Counted from the stretch's first letter, positions 16,774 through 27,405 are shown. The stretch: DNA of 64,000 nt from Psychromonas sp030397575 (GCF_046250175.1 NZ_CP176468.1), one strand, 5' to 3'. The notes: a model not told the origin generated them from the sequence alone. A program made the numbers and translations.

Positions 16774-17342
16774 TGCCATTTAAACTGTTTTTAGCATCAG
16801 GTTCACCGCGCCGCGGTGAATTGTTGTCACAAATTAATGTTGAGTATCAACGTATTAAAGCGGGTATTGATGAAACTCAGCAGGTGGCAGAAAGTGCCGA
16901 GCATTATGTGCAACGTTTAGCTTTGGAAAAAGCCTTAGCGGGTTTGCTTAATAATCAGCAGCAGGGCGTGGTGTTAGGTGCGGATACGATTGTGGTGTGT
17001 GATGGTATTGTGATGGAGAAACCACAGGACAAACTGCATGCACAACAGATGATGCATTTGTTATCGGGTAATACACATCAAGTCTTGACGGCCGTTGCGT
17101 TAGTCACGGCACAACAACAAGCGGTTAAGTTAGTAACTACCGATGTGACATTTAAAATCCTCTCGGATCAAGAAATTTCAGACTATTGGGATACTGGTGA
17201 GCCAAAAGATAAAGCTGGTGGTTACGGTATTCAAGGAATTGCAGGGCAATTCGTCACCCATATTTCGGGTAGTTATAGTGCAGTGGTAGGGTTACCCCTT
17301 TACGAAACAGCACAACTTATTAAACGCTTTGAAGAGGCTTAA
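16773..17342 (+). CDS. maf: Maf-family nucleoside triphosphate pyrophosphatase
   Basis: Maf proteins hydrolyse non-canonical or selected NTPs to NMPs. The 189-residue product starts with LFLASGSPRRGELLSQI and has VLGADTIVVCDG and GEPKDKAGGYGIQG, all family hallmarks. Its position between mreD and rng matches E. coli yhdE, whose product acts on dTTP, UTP and related nucleotides, so that specificity is the likely one. Its stop is two bases before the rng start. Confidence 0.93.
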   Translation: MPFKLFLASGSPRRGELLSQINVEYQRIKAGIDETQQVAESAEHYVQRLALEKALAGLLNNQQQGVVLGADTIVVCDGIVMEKPQDKLHAQQMMHLLSGNTHQVLTAVALVTAQQQAVKLVTTDVTFKILSDQEISDYWDTGEPKDKAGGYGIQGIAGQFVTHISGSYSAVVGLPLYETAQLIKRFEEA

Positions 17343-17343
17343 C

Positions 17344-18816
17344 ATGTCTGTTGAATTATTAATGAATATTACCCCCACAGAAACGCGTGTTGCGTTAATT
17401 GAAGGTGGTGTTTTACAAGAGTTACATATAGAGCGTCAAGTAAGTAAAGGTATTGCTGGTAATATCTACAAAGGTAAAGTGACCCGCGTATTACCTGGGA
17501 TGCAGGCTGCATTTGTTGACATTGGTTTAGAAAAAGCTGCCTTTTTACATGCATCTGATATCGATTTACATGCGGAATGTTTTACTGGACCGGAAAAAGA
17601 AAAATTTAAAGTTGCTGATATTTCAACCTTAGTAAGGCCTGGACAAAATATCATTGTGCAAGTTGTAAAAGATCCGCTAGGTACAAAAGGCGCGCGTTTA
17701 ACTACGGATATTACTTTACCCTCACGATATTTAGTGTTTATGCCTGACACCAAACATGTTGGGGTATCACAGCGCATTGAAAGTGCTGAAGAGCGAGAGC
17801 GTTTAAAGGAGATCACACAATCTTGTGTTGATGACCTTGGTGGTTTTATCATTCGTACTGCAGCGGAAGGGGCTCCTGAAGCTGAATTAAGAAATGATGC
17901 GGCTTTTTTACAGCGTGTTTGGCGTAAAGTCATCACACGTAAACAGCGTACGCAATCTAAGAATAAGATGTTATATCAAGATTTAGGGTTGGCATTTCGT
18001 ATTTTGCGAGACTTTGTAGGCAACGAAATAGATCGAGTACGTATCGATTCGAAATTGAGCTTTAAAGAGTTATCTAAATTCAGTGCCGATTTTGTGCCTG
18101 AGTTGGAAGGCAAGATTGAATACTATGCTGGTGAAAGCCCAATATTTGATCTGTTTGATGTAGAAAATGAAGTGCAACGTGCCTTAAATCGTAAAGTGGA
18201 ATTAAAATCTGGCGGGTATTTGATTATTGATCAAACGGAAGCTATGACCACTGTAGATATTAATACCGGTGCATTTGTTGGCCATCGCAATCTTGAAGAG
18301 ACTATTTTCAATACCAATATTGAAGCGACTTTAGCGATTGCTCGCCAATTAAGGTTACGTAATCTAGGCGGTATAATCATACTCGACTTTATCGATATGA
18401 AATTGCTAGAGCATCGTCGCCGAGTATTTAATAGCTTAGAGCAAGCATTGGCAAAAGATCGCGTAAAGACCCATATTAACGATTTCTCGCCATTAGGTTT
18501 GATTGAAATGACGCGTAAGCGTACTCACGAAAGTCTTGAGCATATTTTCTGTGGTGAGTGCAAAACCTGTAATGGTCGCGGTTATGTGAAAACTGTCGAG
18601 ACAGTATGTTATGAGATATTACGTGAAATATTACGTGTAGACCGTGCTTATTCTGCTGAGCGTTTTGCTGTATATGCATCAGTGGCGGTTGCAGAGGCGC
18701 TGAAAGGTGATGAATCCTATAATTTAGGTGAGTTAATCGTGTTTATGCAGAAGCGTGTGGAAATTCATGCTGAGCCGCTGTATGGACCAGAGCAGTTTGA
18801 TGTGGTGATGATCTAA
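17344..18816 (+). CDS. rng: ribonuclease G
   Basis: RNase G is the endonuclease for 16S rRNA 5' maturation and some mRNA decay. The 489 residues equal the E. coli length. It has an N-terminal S1 domain (GNIYKGKVTRVLPGMQAAFV), the RNase H-like catalytic part with VDINTGAFVG and IIILDFIDM, and the zinc-link CGECKTC. It lacks the long C-terminal scaffold of RNase E. I chose the ATG at 17344 with GAGG upstream. Confidence 0.96.
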   Translation: MSVELLMNITPTETRVALIEGGVLQELHIERQVSKGIAGNIYKGKVTRVLPGMQAAFVDIGLEKAAFLHASDIDLHAECFTGPEKEKFKVADISTLVRPGQNIIVQVVKDPLGTKGARLTTDITLPSRYLVFMPDTKHVGVSQRIESAEERERLKEITQSCVDDLGGFIIRTAAEGAPEAELRNDAAFLQRVWRKVITRKQRTQSKNKMLYQDLGLAFRILRDFVGNEIDRVRIDSKLSFKELSKFSADFVPELEGKIEYYAGESPIFDLFDVENEVQRALNRKVELKSGGYLIIDQTEAMTTVDINTGAFVGHRNLEETIFNTNIEATLAIARQLRLRNLGGIIILDFIDMKLLEHRRRVFNSLEQALAKDRVKTHINDFSPLGLIEMTRKRTHESLEHIFCGECKTCNGRGYVKTVETVCYEILREILRVDRAYSAERFAVYASVAVAEALKGDESYNLGELIVFMQKRVEIHAEPLYGPEQFDVVMI

Positions 18817-18934
18817 TAGACTCCTCTGAGGTGATTGCTTTTATCGAAAAGCGTATTAAGATTGATAGCTAGCTTAATCGTTAATAATAGTGCGTCACTA
18901 CTGGCTTGACCGCCACTTGTTATACAGTAAAAGG

Positions 18935-21900
18935 ATGGTAAATGGGTTCTCATTTTTGAAACATTTTACATTAAGATGTTTAAAATGCTTGATAGTCTTG
19001 CTGGTGGTGACTTTAATTGTCTTAGCGGTATTATTAACCGCTGCCCGTTTTGCAATTAATGGAGTCGAAGACTATAAAGCACAACTTGTTGAGTGGGTTG
19101 CTGCAGAGCACGATATTAATGTCGATGCCGATAAAGTTTCAGCAGGGATCGACTTCTCCGGTCTAGTGCTGACCTTAAATAATGTCACCTTCACTGAAAC
19201 CGATGTTTTACCCTTCGAATTAAAAATTAATAACCTATTTTTACATTTAGATTTTTTAGAAAGTTTACAAAAGCAACAGCTGATCTTTAATGATATCTCG
19301 ATCAAGGGTGCTGATTTATTGCTTAAATCGGCGTTAGATGTCGAACGCATTGGTCAGTTATCAACTTCCGAGTCTGATGAAGCTGGATCTCAGGGCACCT
19401 TAGCCTCTTTGAAAAATATCCTGCTACTCCGATTAAGCTCTTTTTCTATTACCGAAAGTCGTATTCGTTTTACTGACCACCTCTATAACCAAAAAACTAT
19501 TCTAATCCAGGATTTGAGCTGGTTAAATGACGGTCAGCAACATCAAGGTGTTGGTAAAGCGTCATTGCCTAATACGCTAGGTGAGAATACTCTAGAGTTT
19601 ATTATTGATGTTACTGGTGATGCTGAAGGCACTCCTGATAACTTAGTAGGGCGCTTGTATGCTCAAGCAGAGAACCTTAATGCCACTGAGTATTTAAAAC
19701 CACAGATTAACCCGTTAGCCGACCTTACTTCTGCCGTTGTGTCGTTTCGTTTATGGAGTGATTTTGATGTTAATGGTTTTAAGAATATGCAATTGCACTG
19801 GGACAACTCCGAAATCGCTTGGACATTGTTAGGTGAATCTGAAAGTTGGCAAATTAATGATGGTTTATTTCAGTTTAGCTATGACGACCAGCATTGGTTG
19901 TTTGATAGTTATGATTTAAATATTACCCATAACTATACACCGTTAAATGATGTGAATATTGCAGGTCATGGTGATATTGGTCGTTTTGGTCAGTTTGATC
20001 TTAAGGGGATTAATATTAATGCGATTACTCCCTTTGGTTTATTATTTTCATCCCTTTCTGAACAGCAGATTAACTATGTTGCTGATTTAGAGTTAGGCGG
20101 TAAATTGAGTAAATTGGATATGCATTTTAACCCCATTGGGCAAATGACGGTGAGTGCACATATTGATGATTTTAGTAATCAAGCTCACGATATAATCCCT
20201 GGGGTGAGCAATGCGAATATTAAGGTGACTGCTGACCAAGATAGTGGTCATGCATCGATTCTACTTGATCCACAACGTATTACTTTTGATGGACAATTTA
20301 ATCGTTCAATGCCTTTACAAAAAGCTGATATTGACCTGCATTGGAAAGTTAATTCCACTGGCGTCACTTTAGCCAGCAATCAATTTCTTCTTGATACTGA
20401 TGACTTGAAAAGCACCACGCAATTTTCACTTTTTTTACCAAATAACAGTGATGATTTAGTATCTCCAAGTGATCCTAATACAACTGAAAATGAACAAGCA
20501 TCCAGCCCTTATTTACGCCTTTATTCTTACGCCTCTTTAAATGATGCAAGTAAGGCTCAACATTACTTTCCAGTGAAAGCAATGGGTAAAGATGTCTTCA
20601 GTTATTTACAGTCAGCGATTCAACAAGGCTCTGCAGATGGTGCGAAAGTGTTGTGGAATGGCCCTTTAAATGCATACCCATTTAAACAACAAGAGGGTAT
20701 TTTCCAAGCTTTTATCCCAATCAAAAATGCCCAGTATGATTTTTTTGAAGAATGGCAAGGTTTGTATGATTTAGATCTAGACTTGTTATTTGAAAATGAC
20801 TCATTACTGATGGAAAGTGAGAAAGCTAAACTGGGCAGCATGAAGGTTGATAAATTGTCAGCTAAGATTGCTACTCTGTCTAGTAATGGCGGTATAAATA
20901 TTGAAGCCGATATCGACCAAAAAGCAGACTCTATTATGCAGTACCTGCTTAAATCACCGATTAAAGATAGCCTAACGCAAGTCGCCGATACCTTACAGAT
21001 TCAGGATAACTTACAAGGTAAGTTAACGTTAAATATTCCATTTTCTACAGATAACGGTCAAACACAAGTTAAAGGTCAATTTAACCTTGATGGCAATGAT
21101 GTCAATATTAAGCTTAGTGATGAAACAAATCTGTTACTAGAAAATACGCAGGGTAGCTTTAGTTTTACTGATGAGAATTTTACAGGTGATGGGTTAACAG
21201 CAAAATTATTTGATCAACCGGTCAATTTTTCATTTTCTAGTAATGAAAATGACAGTAAATATCAATTATTGGTCAGTTTATTTGGTCAATGGGACATGAG
21301 TAAATTAAGCCGTGAACAACCCTCATTGCTGCCTTTACAACTAAGTGGTAATTTAGATTGGCAAGGCCAAGTTAATTTCAGTCAACAGCAAGATAAGTAT
21401 AAATTTGGTGTTTACCTTACATCTCCTCTACAGGGCACTAAAATTAACCTGCCTGCACCTTACAATAAAAATGCGCTGCAGTCTTGGCCGACTAAAGTTA
21501 ACGTCAACGGTGATGCAGATGGTATTCGTTGGGATGCGTTAATTTCAAATAAATTAAAATCAGCGGGTGAATTGTATTACCCAGACCAACAAACAAAGCT
21601 TAAATACTTTTATCTCGGCTTAGGTAATGACTTAAATTTACCTATTGATAAAAGTAAGCAAATCGTTCGTATTAATGAATCTCGAGTGAACCTAACGCCT
21701 TGGGTTAGTGTAATTAAAGAACACTTACAAGCTAAGCAAGGTACAGATGATAGTAATACATTATTTAATCTCGATCATCTTTATCTAGATGTTAAGCATG
21801 CTGAATTATTCGAACAGCCTATTGTTAACTTGTCTACGGATTTACAACAGTCGGGTAAGAAGCTTGCCATTAATGTTAAAGGCGATGATCTATTAGCAAA

Positions 21901-22936
21901 TTTGGAGTACCGTAAAGGCGTCCCTGATCGATATGATATCAATATTCAAAAGATGAACTTTCAATCTTTAGATATGGATGCATTAAAAGATTCTTTTGTA
22001 CAACAAGAGTCAGCAACTTTAGTTGAACCTAGCGATAACTTACGCCTAGACTACCCTGAGGTGTTTTTAGAGTGCGTCGTGTGTATTTATAATCAAATGT
22101 CCTTCTCTCCATTGAAAGCACATGTATTCCCAAGTAAGTCCCGTTACAACATCGATTATGTACAACTCGGGGAAGAGCAACAAGCGACTAATATTTCAGG
22201 AGTATGGGATCAACGCCGCACTAATATTATTTTTGATGCCAAGGGCAGTAGCCAAACAAATATTGTGCGCCGTTTAGGTTATAAAAGCCCAATGAATTAC
22301 CAAGAAAGTGAAGTGAATGGCGCTTTAAACTGGGTTGGTGCACCATGGCAATTTAACTTTGATTCGTTGAATGGTGATTTGACCGTGGATGTTGAAGATG
22401 GCCAAATCACGGAAGTGGATGATAAAGGCGCTCGACTACTAAGCTTTTTAAGTTTGGATGCGATTCGTCGCAGTCTAAATATTGAATTCGACAATGTATT
22501 CTCTAAAGGTTTAGGGTTCGATACCATGTCGTTATCGGCTACCATCACTAATGGTATTTTTAAAAATGATGATTACTTCTTAGATGGCTCTGCGGGTAAA
22601 ATTTCGGGAACGGGTTTAATTGATTTACCTAACCTGAATGTTAATTATCGTTTCAGTTATAGCCCGGCAGTGACTTCTAGTTTACCGGTGTTAGCTGCCT
22701 TTGCTATTAACCCATTAACCGGTGCAGCAGTATTGATGTTGACTAAAATTTTGGAGCCTGTAGTCGATACTATTGTTCGTGTTGATTTTTCAGCTAAAGG
22801 ACCTATTTCTGACCCTAAAATAACCATTGAAGATAGATTAAAAGGCTCAGTTAAATTACAAAATAGTGAAGTATTAGAAAAATTAGAAGATAACCAAGCT
22901 AACAATACAACTAACAGCAGCTCTGTTAAGGAGTAA
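18935..22936 (+). CDS. yhdP: AsmA-like phospholipid transport protein YhdP
   Basis: YhdP is a very long inner-membrane-anchored protein that spans the periplasm and, with TamB and YdbH, carries phospholipids to the outer membrane. This product has about 1333 residues. An N-terminal membrane segment (CLIVLLVVTLIVLAVLLTA) is followed by beta-groove repeats and the conserved C-terminal block with LNWVGAPWQFN, DGQITEVDDKGARLLSFLSL and AFAINPLTGAAVLML. The start is uncertain: ATG 18935 directly abuts an AAAGG, and GTG 18890 is possible. It follows rng as in many gammaproteobacteria. Confidence 0.9.
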   Translation: MVNGFSFLKHFTLRCLKCLIVLLVVTLIVLAVLLTAARFAINGVEDYKAQLVEWVAAEHDINVDADKVSAGIDFSGLVLTLNNVTFTETDVLPFELKINNLFLHLDFLESLQKQQLIFNDISIKGADLLLKSALDVERIGQLSTSESDEAGSQGTLASLKNILLLRLSSFSITESRIRFTDHLYNQKTILIQDLSWLNDGQQHQGVGKASLPNTLGENTLEFIIDVTGDAEGTPDNLVGRLYAQAENLNATEYLKPQINPLADLTSAVVSFRLWSDFDVNGFKNMQLHWDNSEIAWTLLGESESWQINDGLFQFSYDDQHWLFDSYDLNITHNYTPLNDVNIAGHGDIGRFGQFDLKGININAITPFGLLFSSLSEQQINYVADLELGGKLSKLDMHFNPIGQMTVSAHIDDFSNQAHDIIPGVSNANIKVTADQDSGHASILLDPQRITFDGQFNRSMPLQKADIDLHWKVNSTGVTLASNQFLLDTDDLKSTTQFSLFLPNNSDDLVSPSDPNTTENEQASSPYLRLYSYASLNDASKAQHYFPVKAMGKDVFSYLQSAIQQGSADGAKVLWNGPLNAYPFKQQEGIFQAFIPIKNAQYDFFEEWQGLYDLDLDLLFENDSLLMESEKAKLGSMKVDKLSAKIATLSSNGGINIEADIDQKADSIMQYLLKSPIKDSLTQVADTLQIQDNLQGKLTLNIPFSTDNGQTQVKGQFNLDGNDVNIKLSDETNLLLENTQGSFSFTDENFTGDGLTAKLFDQPVNFSFSSNENDSKYQLLVSLFGQWDMSKLSREQPSLLPLQLSGNLDWQGQVNFSQQQDKYKFGVYLTSPLQGTKINLPAPYNKNALQSWPTKVNVNGDADGIRWDALISNKLKSAGELYYPDQQTKLKYFYLGLGNDLNLPIDKSKQIVRINESRVNLTPWVSVIKEHLQAKQGTDDSNTLFNLDHLYLDVKHAELFEQPIVNLSTDLQQSGKKLAINVKGDDLLANLEYRKGVPDRYDINIQKMNFQSLDMDALKDSFVQQESATLVEPSDNLRLDYPEVFLECVVCIYNQMSFSPLKAHVFPSKSRYNIDYVQLGEEQQATNISGVWDQRRTNIIFDAKGSSQTNIVRRLGYKSPMNYQESEVNGALNWVGAPWQFNFDSLNGDLTVDVEDGQITEVDDKGARLLSFLSLDAIRRSLNIEFDNVFSKGLGFDTMSLSATITNGIFKNDDYFLDGSAGKISGTGLIDLPNLNVNYRFSYSPAVTSSLPVLAAFAINPLTGAAVLMLTKILEPVVDTIVRVDFSAKGPISDPKITIEDRLKGSVKLQNSEVLEKLEDNQANNTTNSSSVKE

Positions 22937-22940
22937 TGAG

Positions 22941-23804
22941 ATGAGTAATGATAGTCAAGCTTGCAAGTTAACCGCGGTTCAAATTATTAGCAGTGACTGC
23001 ATTGAACATAATTTTGAGCAAGTAATAGAACAACTTGATGCGTTAAATTTAGATTCGGGAGTGAATCACTTAGTTTTATTACCTGAAAACGCATTATGCT
23101 TTGGTAGCCGAGATAATTATTTATTAAAAGCTGAAACGCTAGGTGATGGTAATGTGCAACACCGTTTATCTGAATTGGCTAAAACCTATTCATGCACCTT
23201 GATTTGCGGCAGTTTCCCGATTAAAAGCGAGCAACAAGATAAAATTTACACCACCTGCTTAGTGTATTCTCCACAGGGCCTGCTACTAGAGCATTATCAT
23301 AAGATACATTTGTTTGACGCGGATGTAGAAGATGCACAGGGCGCTTACAGAGAATCGGATACCTTTATTCCTGGGGAGCAGGTTAAGGTCGTGGATTGTG
23401 GTTTTGCTAAAGTTGGTTTAGCAATATGTTATGATTTACGTTTTCCAGGATTATTCCAGCAGCTCAGAGAACAGGGTGCTGAGATTATTATCTTACCTGC
23501 GGCCTTTACCCAAGTGACGGGAGAAGCGCATTGGCAAGCGTTATTACAAGCACGTGCCATAGAAACACAATGTTATATGCTAGCGGCTAACCAAGGTGGA
23601 GTGCACTTTGTACATCAGCCAGAGCATGCAACCCGTTATACCTATGGACACTCAATGATTGTAGATGCTTGGGGAATGCTTGTTGCGCAATTAACAACTG
23701 GCAATGGCTCGGTACAAGCGGATTTTTCATTACAAGATGTTAATCAAATTAGAAAGAAAATGCCGGTACAGCAACACAATCGATTTAATAGTATTTATAA
23801 ATAA
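22941..23804 (+). CDS. carbon-nitrogen hydrolase (Nit1-type, deaminated glutathione amidase)
   Basis: This 287-residue nitrilase-superfamily amidase has the catalytic triad E49 (LLPENALCFG), K121 (HYHKIHLFD) and C163 (AICYDLRFP). The IHLFDADVED and AAFTQVTGEAHWQALLQARA blocks match the Nit1/YbeM branch, which repairs deaminated glutathione. Substrate assignment is by family only. AAGGAG lies 9 nt upstream, and the gene follows yhdP after 4 bp and precedes tldD by 9 bp, a common trio. Confidence 0.85.
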   Translation: MSNDSQACKLTAVQIISSDCIEHNFEQVIEQLDALNLDSGVNHLVLLPENALCFGSRDNYLLKAETLGDGNVQHRLSELAKTYSCTLICGSFPIKSEQQDKIYTTCLVYSPQGLLLEHYHKIHLFDADVEDAQGAYRESDTFIPGEQVKVVDCGFAKVGLAICYDLRFPGLFQQLREQGAEIIILPAAFTQVTGEAHWQALLQARAIETQCYMLAANQGGVHFVHQPEHATRYTYGHSMIVDAWGMLVAQLTTGNGSVQADFSLQDVNQIRKKMPVQQHNRFNSIYK

Positions 23805-23813
23805 GGATCTTTA

Positions 23814-25259
23814 ATGTCTTTTGAACAAGTCGTAAACAATTTTTTAGCCCCTGCGGAGATGCAAATTAGTGATCTCGAATCACAGCTTAGTCAGATATCG
23901 GGAGCACAAATTGATTACGCAGATTTTTATTTTCAAGCCAGCCGACATGAGTCTTGGTTATTAGAAGACGGTATTGTTAAAGAAGGCAGTTATAACATTG
24001 AGAAAGGGGTCGGTATCCGTGCTGTTTCTGGTGAAAAAACTGGCTTTGCTTATTCTGATCATATTTCTAAAAGTGCTATTGCTGAAGCTGCAAATGCTGC
24101 GAAAAGTATTGCTAACTCAGGTCAAGAAAAAAGCGTTAAGTTGATTATGCCATCGGCACAGCCGCTTTATTATGGTTCTGCTGACCCTTTACAAAGCATG
24201 AGTCGTGATAAAAAGATCGAACTGCTAAAGCAAGTTGATAGTTTTGCGCGTGCTTTAGATCCTGCAGTGACTGAAGTAACAGTGTCATTAAATGCTGTTT
24301 ACGAAGAGATCTTAGTCGCGGCCAACGATGGTACTTTAGCATCGGATGTGCGTCCTTTAATTCGCTTTAGTTGCTCTGTGTTAATTGAAAAGAACGGTAA
24401 ACGTGAACGTGGCAGCGCTGGTGGTGGTGGTCGATTTGACCTTGACTACTTCACTGATACGCAAGAAGGTGAATTAAAAGCGTTTGGTTATGCTCGCCAG
24501 GCTGTACGACAAGCATTAATCAATATTGAAGCGATTGCGGCACCTGCTGGAGCAATGCCTGTGATTGTAGGTGCTGGTTGGCCTGGTGTACTATTGCATG
24601 AAGCAGTGGGGCATGGGTTAGAAGGTGACTTCAATCGTAAGGGGTCTTCGGCATTTTCAGGTAAAATCGGTCAACAGGTTGCTTCTAAACACTGTACGGT
24701 TATTGATGATGGTAGTATTGCAGACCGCCGTGGTTCGGTTAATATCGATGATGAAGGGACTAAAGGTCAACGTAATGTATTGATCGAAAATGGTATTTTA
24801 AAAGGGTACATGCAGGATAAATTAAATGCGCGTTTAATGGGAGTCGACCCAACCGGAAACGGACGTCGTGAATCTTATGCTCATTTACCAATGCCACGTA
24901 TGACTAATACCTTTATGTTAAATGGTGAATACCAACATGAAGAGTTAATCGAAAGTGTTAAAAAAGGTATCTACGCACCTAATTTTGGTGGTGGTCAAGT
25001 GGATATTACCTCGGGTAAATTTGTGTTCTCAGCCTCTGAAGCTTACTTGATTGAAGATGGTAAAATTACCGCGCCAATTAAAGGTGCTACCTTAATTGGT
25101 AATGGCTTTGATGCAATGCAGAAAATCTCAATGGTTGCGAATAATATGTGTTTAGACCCAGGCGTAGGTGTTTGTGGTAAAGAAGGGCAGAGCTTGCCAG
25201 TGGGAGTGGGTCAACCATCATTGAAAATTGATCAATTAACCGTAGGCGGAACGAATTAA
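23814..25259 (+). CDS. tldD: metalloprotease TldD
   Basis: TldD forms a heterodimer with PmbA (TldE) that degrades unfolded peptides and matures microcin B17 and CcdA-type substrates. The 481-residue product carries the zinc motif HEAVGH at 262-267 with GLEGDFNRKGSSAFSG following, and the late GVGVCGKEGQSLPVGVGQP. It is co-directional with the nitrilase gene. Its partner pmbA lies 0.7 kb further on, beyond yjgA, which runs the opposite way. Confidence 0.96.
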   Translation: MSFEQVVNNFLAPAEMQISDLESQLSQISGAQIDYADFYFQASRHESWLLEDGIVKEGSYNIEKGVGIRAVSGEKTGFAYSDHISKSAIAEAANAAKSIANSGQEKSVKLIMPSAQPLYYGSADPLQSMSRDKKIELLKQVDSFARALDPAVTEVTVSLNAVYEEILVAANDGTLASDVRPLIRFSCSVLIEKNGKRERGSAGGGGRFDLDYFTDTQEGELKAFGYARQAVRQALINIEAIAAPAGAMPVIVGAGWPGVLLHEAVGHGLEGDFNRKGSSAFSGKIGQQVASKHCTVIDDGSIADRRGSVNIDDEGTKGQRNVLIENGILKGYMQDKLNARLMGVDPTGNGRRESYAHLPMPRMTNTFMLNGEYQHEELIESVKKGIYAPNFGGGQVDITSGKFVFSASEAYLIEDGKITAPIKGATLIGNGFDAMQKISMVANNMCLDPGVGVCGKEGQSLPVGVGQPSLKIDQLTVGGTN

Positions 25260-25283
25260 ACAGTATCTATAAAATATACCTAT

Positions 25284-25318
25284 AAAAAAGCCAGAATAAT
25301 GATGATTCTGGCTTTTTT
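25284..25318. terminator. bidirectional terminator between tldD and yjgA
   Basis: AAAAAAGCCAGAAT and ATTCTGGCTTTTTT form a perfect 14-bp stem with a 7-nt loop, with A-run and T-run on both sides. It can serve both convergent genes. Confidence 0.9.
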
Positions 25319-25342
25319 GGTTAAGGCGTAAAGTTGGTATCA

Positions 25343-25852
25343 CTATAAACAGTTAGTTTTTAAGTAGACAAATAACTCTTTGGCTGTTTTAGCTGGTTTT
25401 TCTAATTTCTTCTCTTTATTGGCTTGACGTACTAACTGGCGTAGCTTTTGACGTTCAAGTTGCGGGTACATCTCTAGGGCATCATTGATTTTTGGATCGC
25501 CCAGTTCAATCATCTGTTCTGTTAACAACTCTAGGTGAGCAATTGCATGGGTACGTTTACGGTTGTTATCATTTAAGATATCTAATTTAGCCGTGATTTT
25601 TTCCATGTCTTCAGTACGTAACACTTTGCCTATGTATTGTAACTGTCGGCGTAATGCTTCATGTTTGTTAGCAATTTTATGAGCTACTTTGATACCTTCC
25701 ATTAAGGTATCGCTTGCCGGAATTTGTGCAAGTTGCTTAGCATTTAATGCCACAAGTTGACGACCAATATCCTTTAAAGCTTCTGCTTCACGTTTAATTT
25801 GCGACTTACTGATCTCTTCTTCTTCGAGTATTTCTTCAACTTTTTTATTCAT
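25343..25852 (-). CDS. yjgA: ribosome biogenesis factor DarP (YjgA, DUF615)
   Basis: This 169-residue, highly charged, all-helical protein of the YjgA/DUF615 family associates with late 50S precursors. EISKSQIKREAEALKDIGRQL near the N-terminus and the arginine/lysine-rich ending (LRQLVRQANKEK) are typical. It is divergent from pmbA, and the yjgA-pmbA pairing is conserved in E. coli. Confidence 0.92.
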   Translation of the reverse strand: MNKKVEEILEEEEISKSQIKREAEALKDIGRQLVALNAKQLAQIPASDTLMEGIKVAHKIANKHEALRRQLQYIGKVLRTEDMEKITAKLDILNDNNRKRTHAIAHLELLTEQMIELGDPKINDALEMYPQLERQKLRQLVRQANKEKKLEKPAKTAKELFVYLKTNCL

Positions 25853-25976
25853 AGCTTTTGGTTTATCACGTTAGGGATTAAATAATTATGCGCATCATAA
25901 CATCATCACAAGATGCTTACCTTAATCCATGTTATTATTTCTTATCTTAAATTTATTTACCTTGTGGTGCTTGAAC

Positions 25977-27302
25977 ATGATTGAACAGAAACAGTTGCTA
26001 GAGAAAGCCGTGAATACGGCGCTTAATATTGCCAATGATTTAGGGGTGAGCCAAGCTGAAGTCGCTTTAGGAAAAAGTGCTGGTATTTCAGTTAACACTC
26101 GTTTAGGTGAAGTTGAGAATATTGAGTTTAATCATGATGGTGCAATGGGGATTAGCGTTTATGTTGATCATCGTAAAGGGAGTGCTTCTACAGCAGATTT
26201 AAGTGAGGAAGCGATTGCTGCAAGTGTAAAAGCAGCTGTGGATATTGCGAAGTACACCAGCCAAGACCCATATGCAGGTTTATTAGATAAACAACTGTTA
26301 GAAACTCACCCACTTGATTTAGACCTTTACCATCCAAGTGATAAAAATACCGACCAATTATTAGCATTAGCAAAACAATGTGAAGATATTGCGTTAAATA
26401 CTGACAAACGTATTGTTAACTCCGATGGTGCTGGCATGAACAGCCATACTAGCTTACAGGTATACGGTAACAGTAATGGTTTTTTAGAGAGTTATGCGAG
26501 TAGTCGTCATAGTTTAAGCTGTGTATTAATTGCACAGGAAAACGATGAGATGCAACGTGATTACAGTTACACCAGCGCGCGTGATATTAATGATCTGTAT
26601 TCTGCACAATGGGTAGCGGAACAAGCGGTAAGTCGAACCGTTGATCGCCTAGGTGCTCGTAAGATTGCAACACAAGAAAGCCCTGTAGTTTTTTGTCCGG
26701 AAATGGCAAGTGGGTTATTTGGTCACTTAGTGAGTGCAATTAGTGGTGCAAGTCTTTACAAAAAATCTTCTTTCTTATTAGACTCTATTGATACTCAAGT
26801 ATTCCCTGATTGGATGTCGATCACTGAAGACCCGCATATTGTTAAAGGTATTGCGAGCTCGCCTTTTGATAGCGAAGGTGGACGCACTGTAAAACGAAAT
26901 ATTATTGATAATGGTTTCTTACAAACGTATTTATTAACAGGTTATGCTGCACGTAAAATGGGCTTACAAAGCACTGGTCACGCTGGTGGTATTCATAACT
27001 GGTTTGTTAAAAGTAACGGCTTAGATTTAGCGGGTATTTTGAAAGAGATGGGGACTGGTTTATACGTGACTGAATTAATGGGACAAGGTGTGAACATGGT
27101 AACCGGAGATTACTCTCGTGGTGCGGCAGGTTTCTGGGTAGAAAATGGTGTGATCAGTTATCCTGTGCATGAGATCACTATTGCAGGTAATTTGAAAGAG
27201 ATGTTCATGGATATCAGTGCAATTGGCTCTAATACAGACCCAAGAAGTAGTTTAAAAACGGGTTCAATCTTAATTAAGAAGATGAAAATAGCAGGCGAAT
27301 AG
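25977..27302 (+). CDS. pmbA: metalloprotease PmbA/TldE
   Basis: PmbA is the non-zinc partner of TldD, and this 441-residue copy indeed lacks an HExxxH. Family blocks include EVALGKSAGISVNTRLGEVE, SPVVFCPEMASGLFGHLV and VTGDYSRGAAGFWVENG. I chose the ATG at 25977. An in-frame ATG at 25929 would add a hydrophobic stretch foreign to this cytosolic protein. The gene ends at a terminator shared with rlpA. Confidence 0.95.
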   Translation: MIEQKQLLEKAVNTALNIANDLGVSQAEVALGKSAGISVNTRLGEVENIEFNHDGAMGISVYVDHRKGSASTADLSEEAIAASVKAAVDIAKYTSQDPYAGLLDKQLLETHPLDLDLYHPSDKNTDQLLALAKQCEDIALNTDKRIVNSDGAGMNSHTSLQVYGNSNGFLESYASSRHSLSCVLIAQENDEMQRDYSYTSARDINDLYSAQWVAEQAVSRTVDRLGARKIATQESPVVFCPEMASGLFGHLVSAISGASLYKKSSFLLDSIDTQVFPDWMSITEDPHIVKGIASSPFDSEGGRTVKRNIIDNGFLQTYLLTGYAARKMGLQSTGHAGGIHNWFVKSNGLDLAGILKEMGTGLYVTELMGQGVNMVTGDYSRGAAGFWVENGVISYPVHEITIAGNLKEMFMDISAIGSNTDPRSSLKTGSILIKKMKIAGE

Positions 27303-27329
27303 GTCTTGTTATTCATTATACAGAATATT

Positions 27330-27367
27330 AAAAAATCCCAATGTGAGTGATAACATTGGGATTTTTT
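27330..27367. terminator. bidirectional terminator between pmbA and rlpA
   Basis: AAAAAATCCCAATG and CATTGGGATTTTTT form a perfect 14-bp stem around a 10-nt loop. It suits both the plus-strand pmbA and the minus-strand rsfS-rlpA operon. Confidence 0.9.
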
Positions 27368-27405
27368 CTAGGTAATAAGCGCCGTGAGATAACTTAGCGG
27401 TTAAG

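Noticed and set aside
17466..17936. 156-residue minus-strand open frame
   Set aside because: It is a shadow inside rng, with no start signal or recognisable motif.
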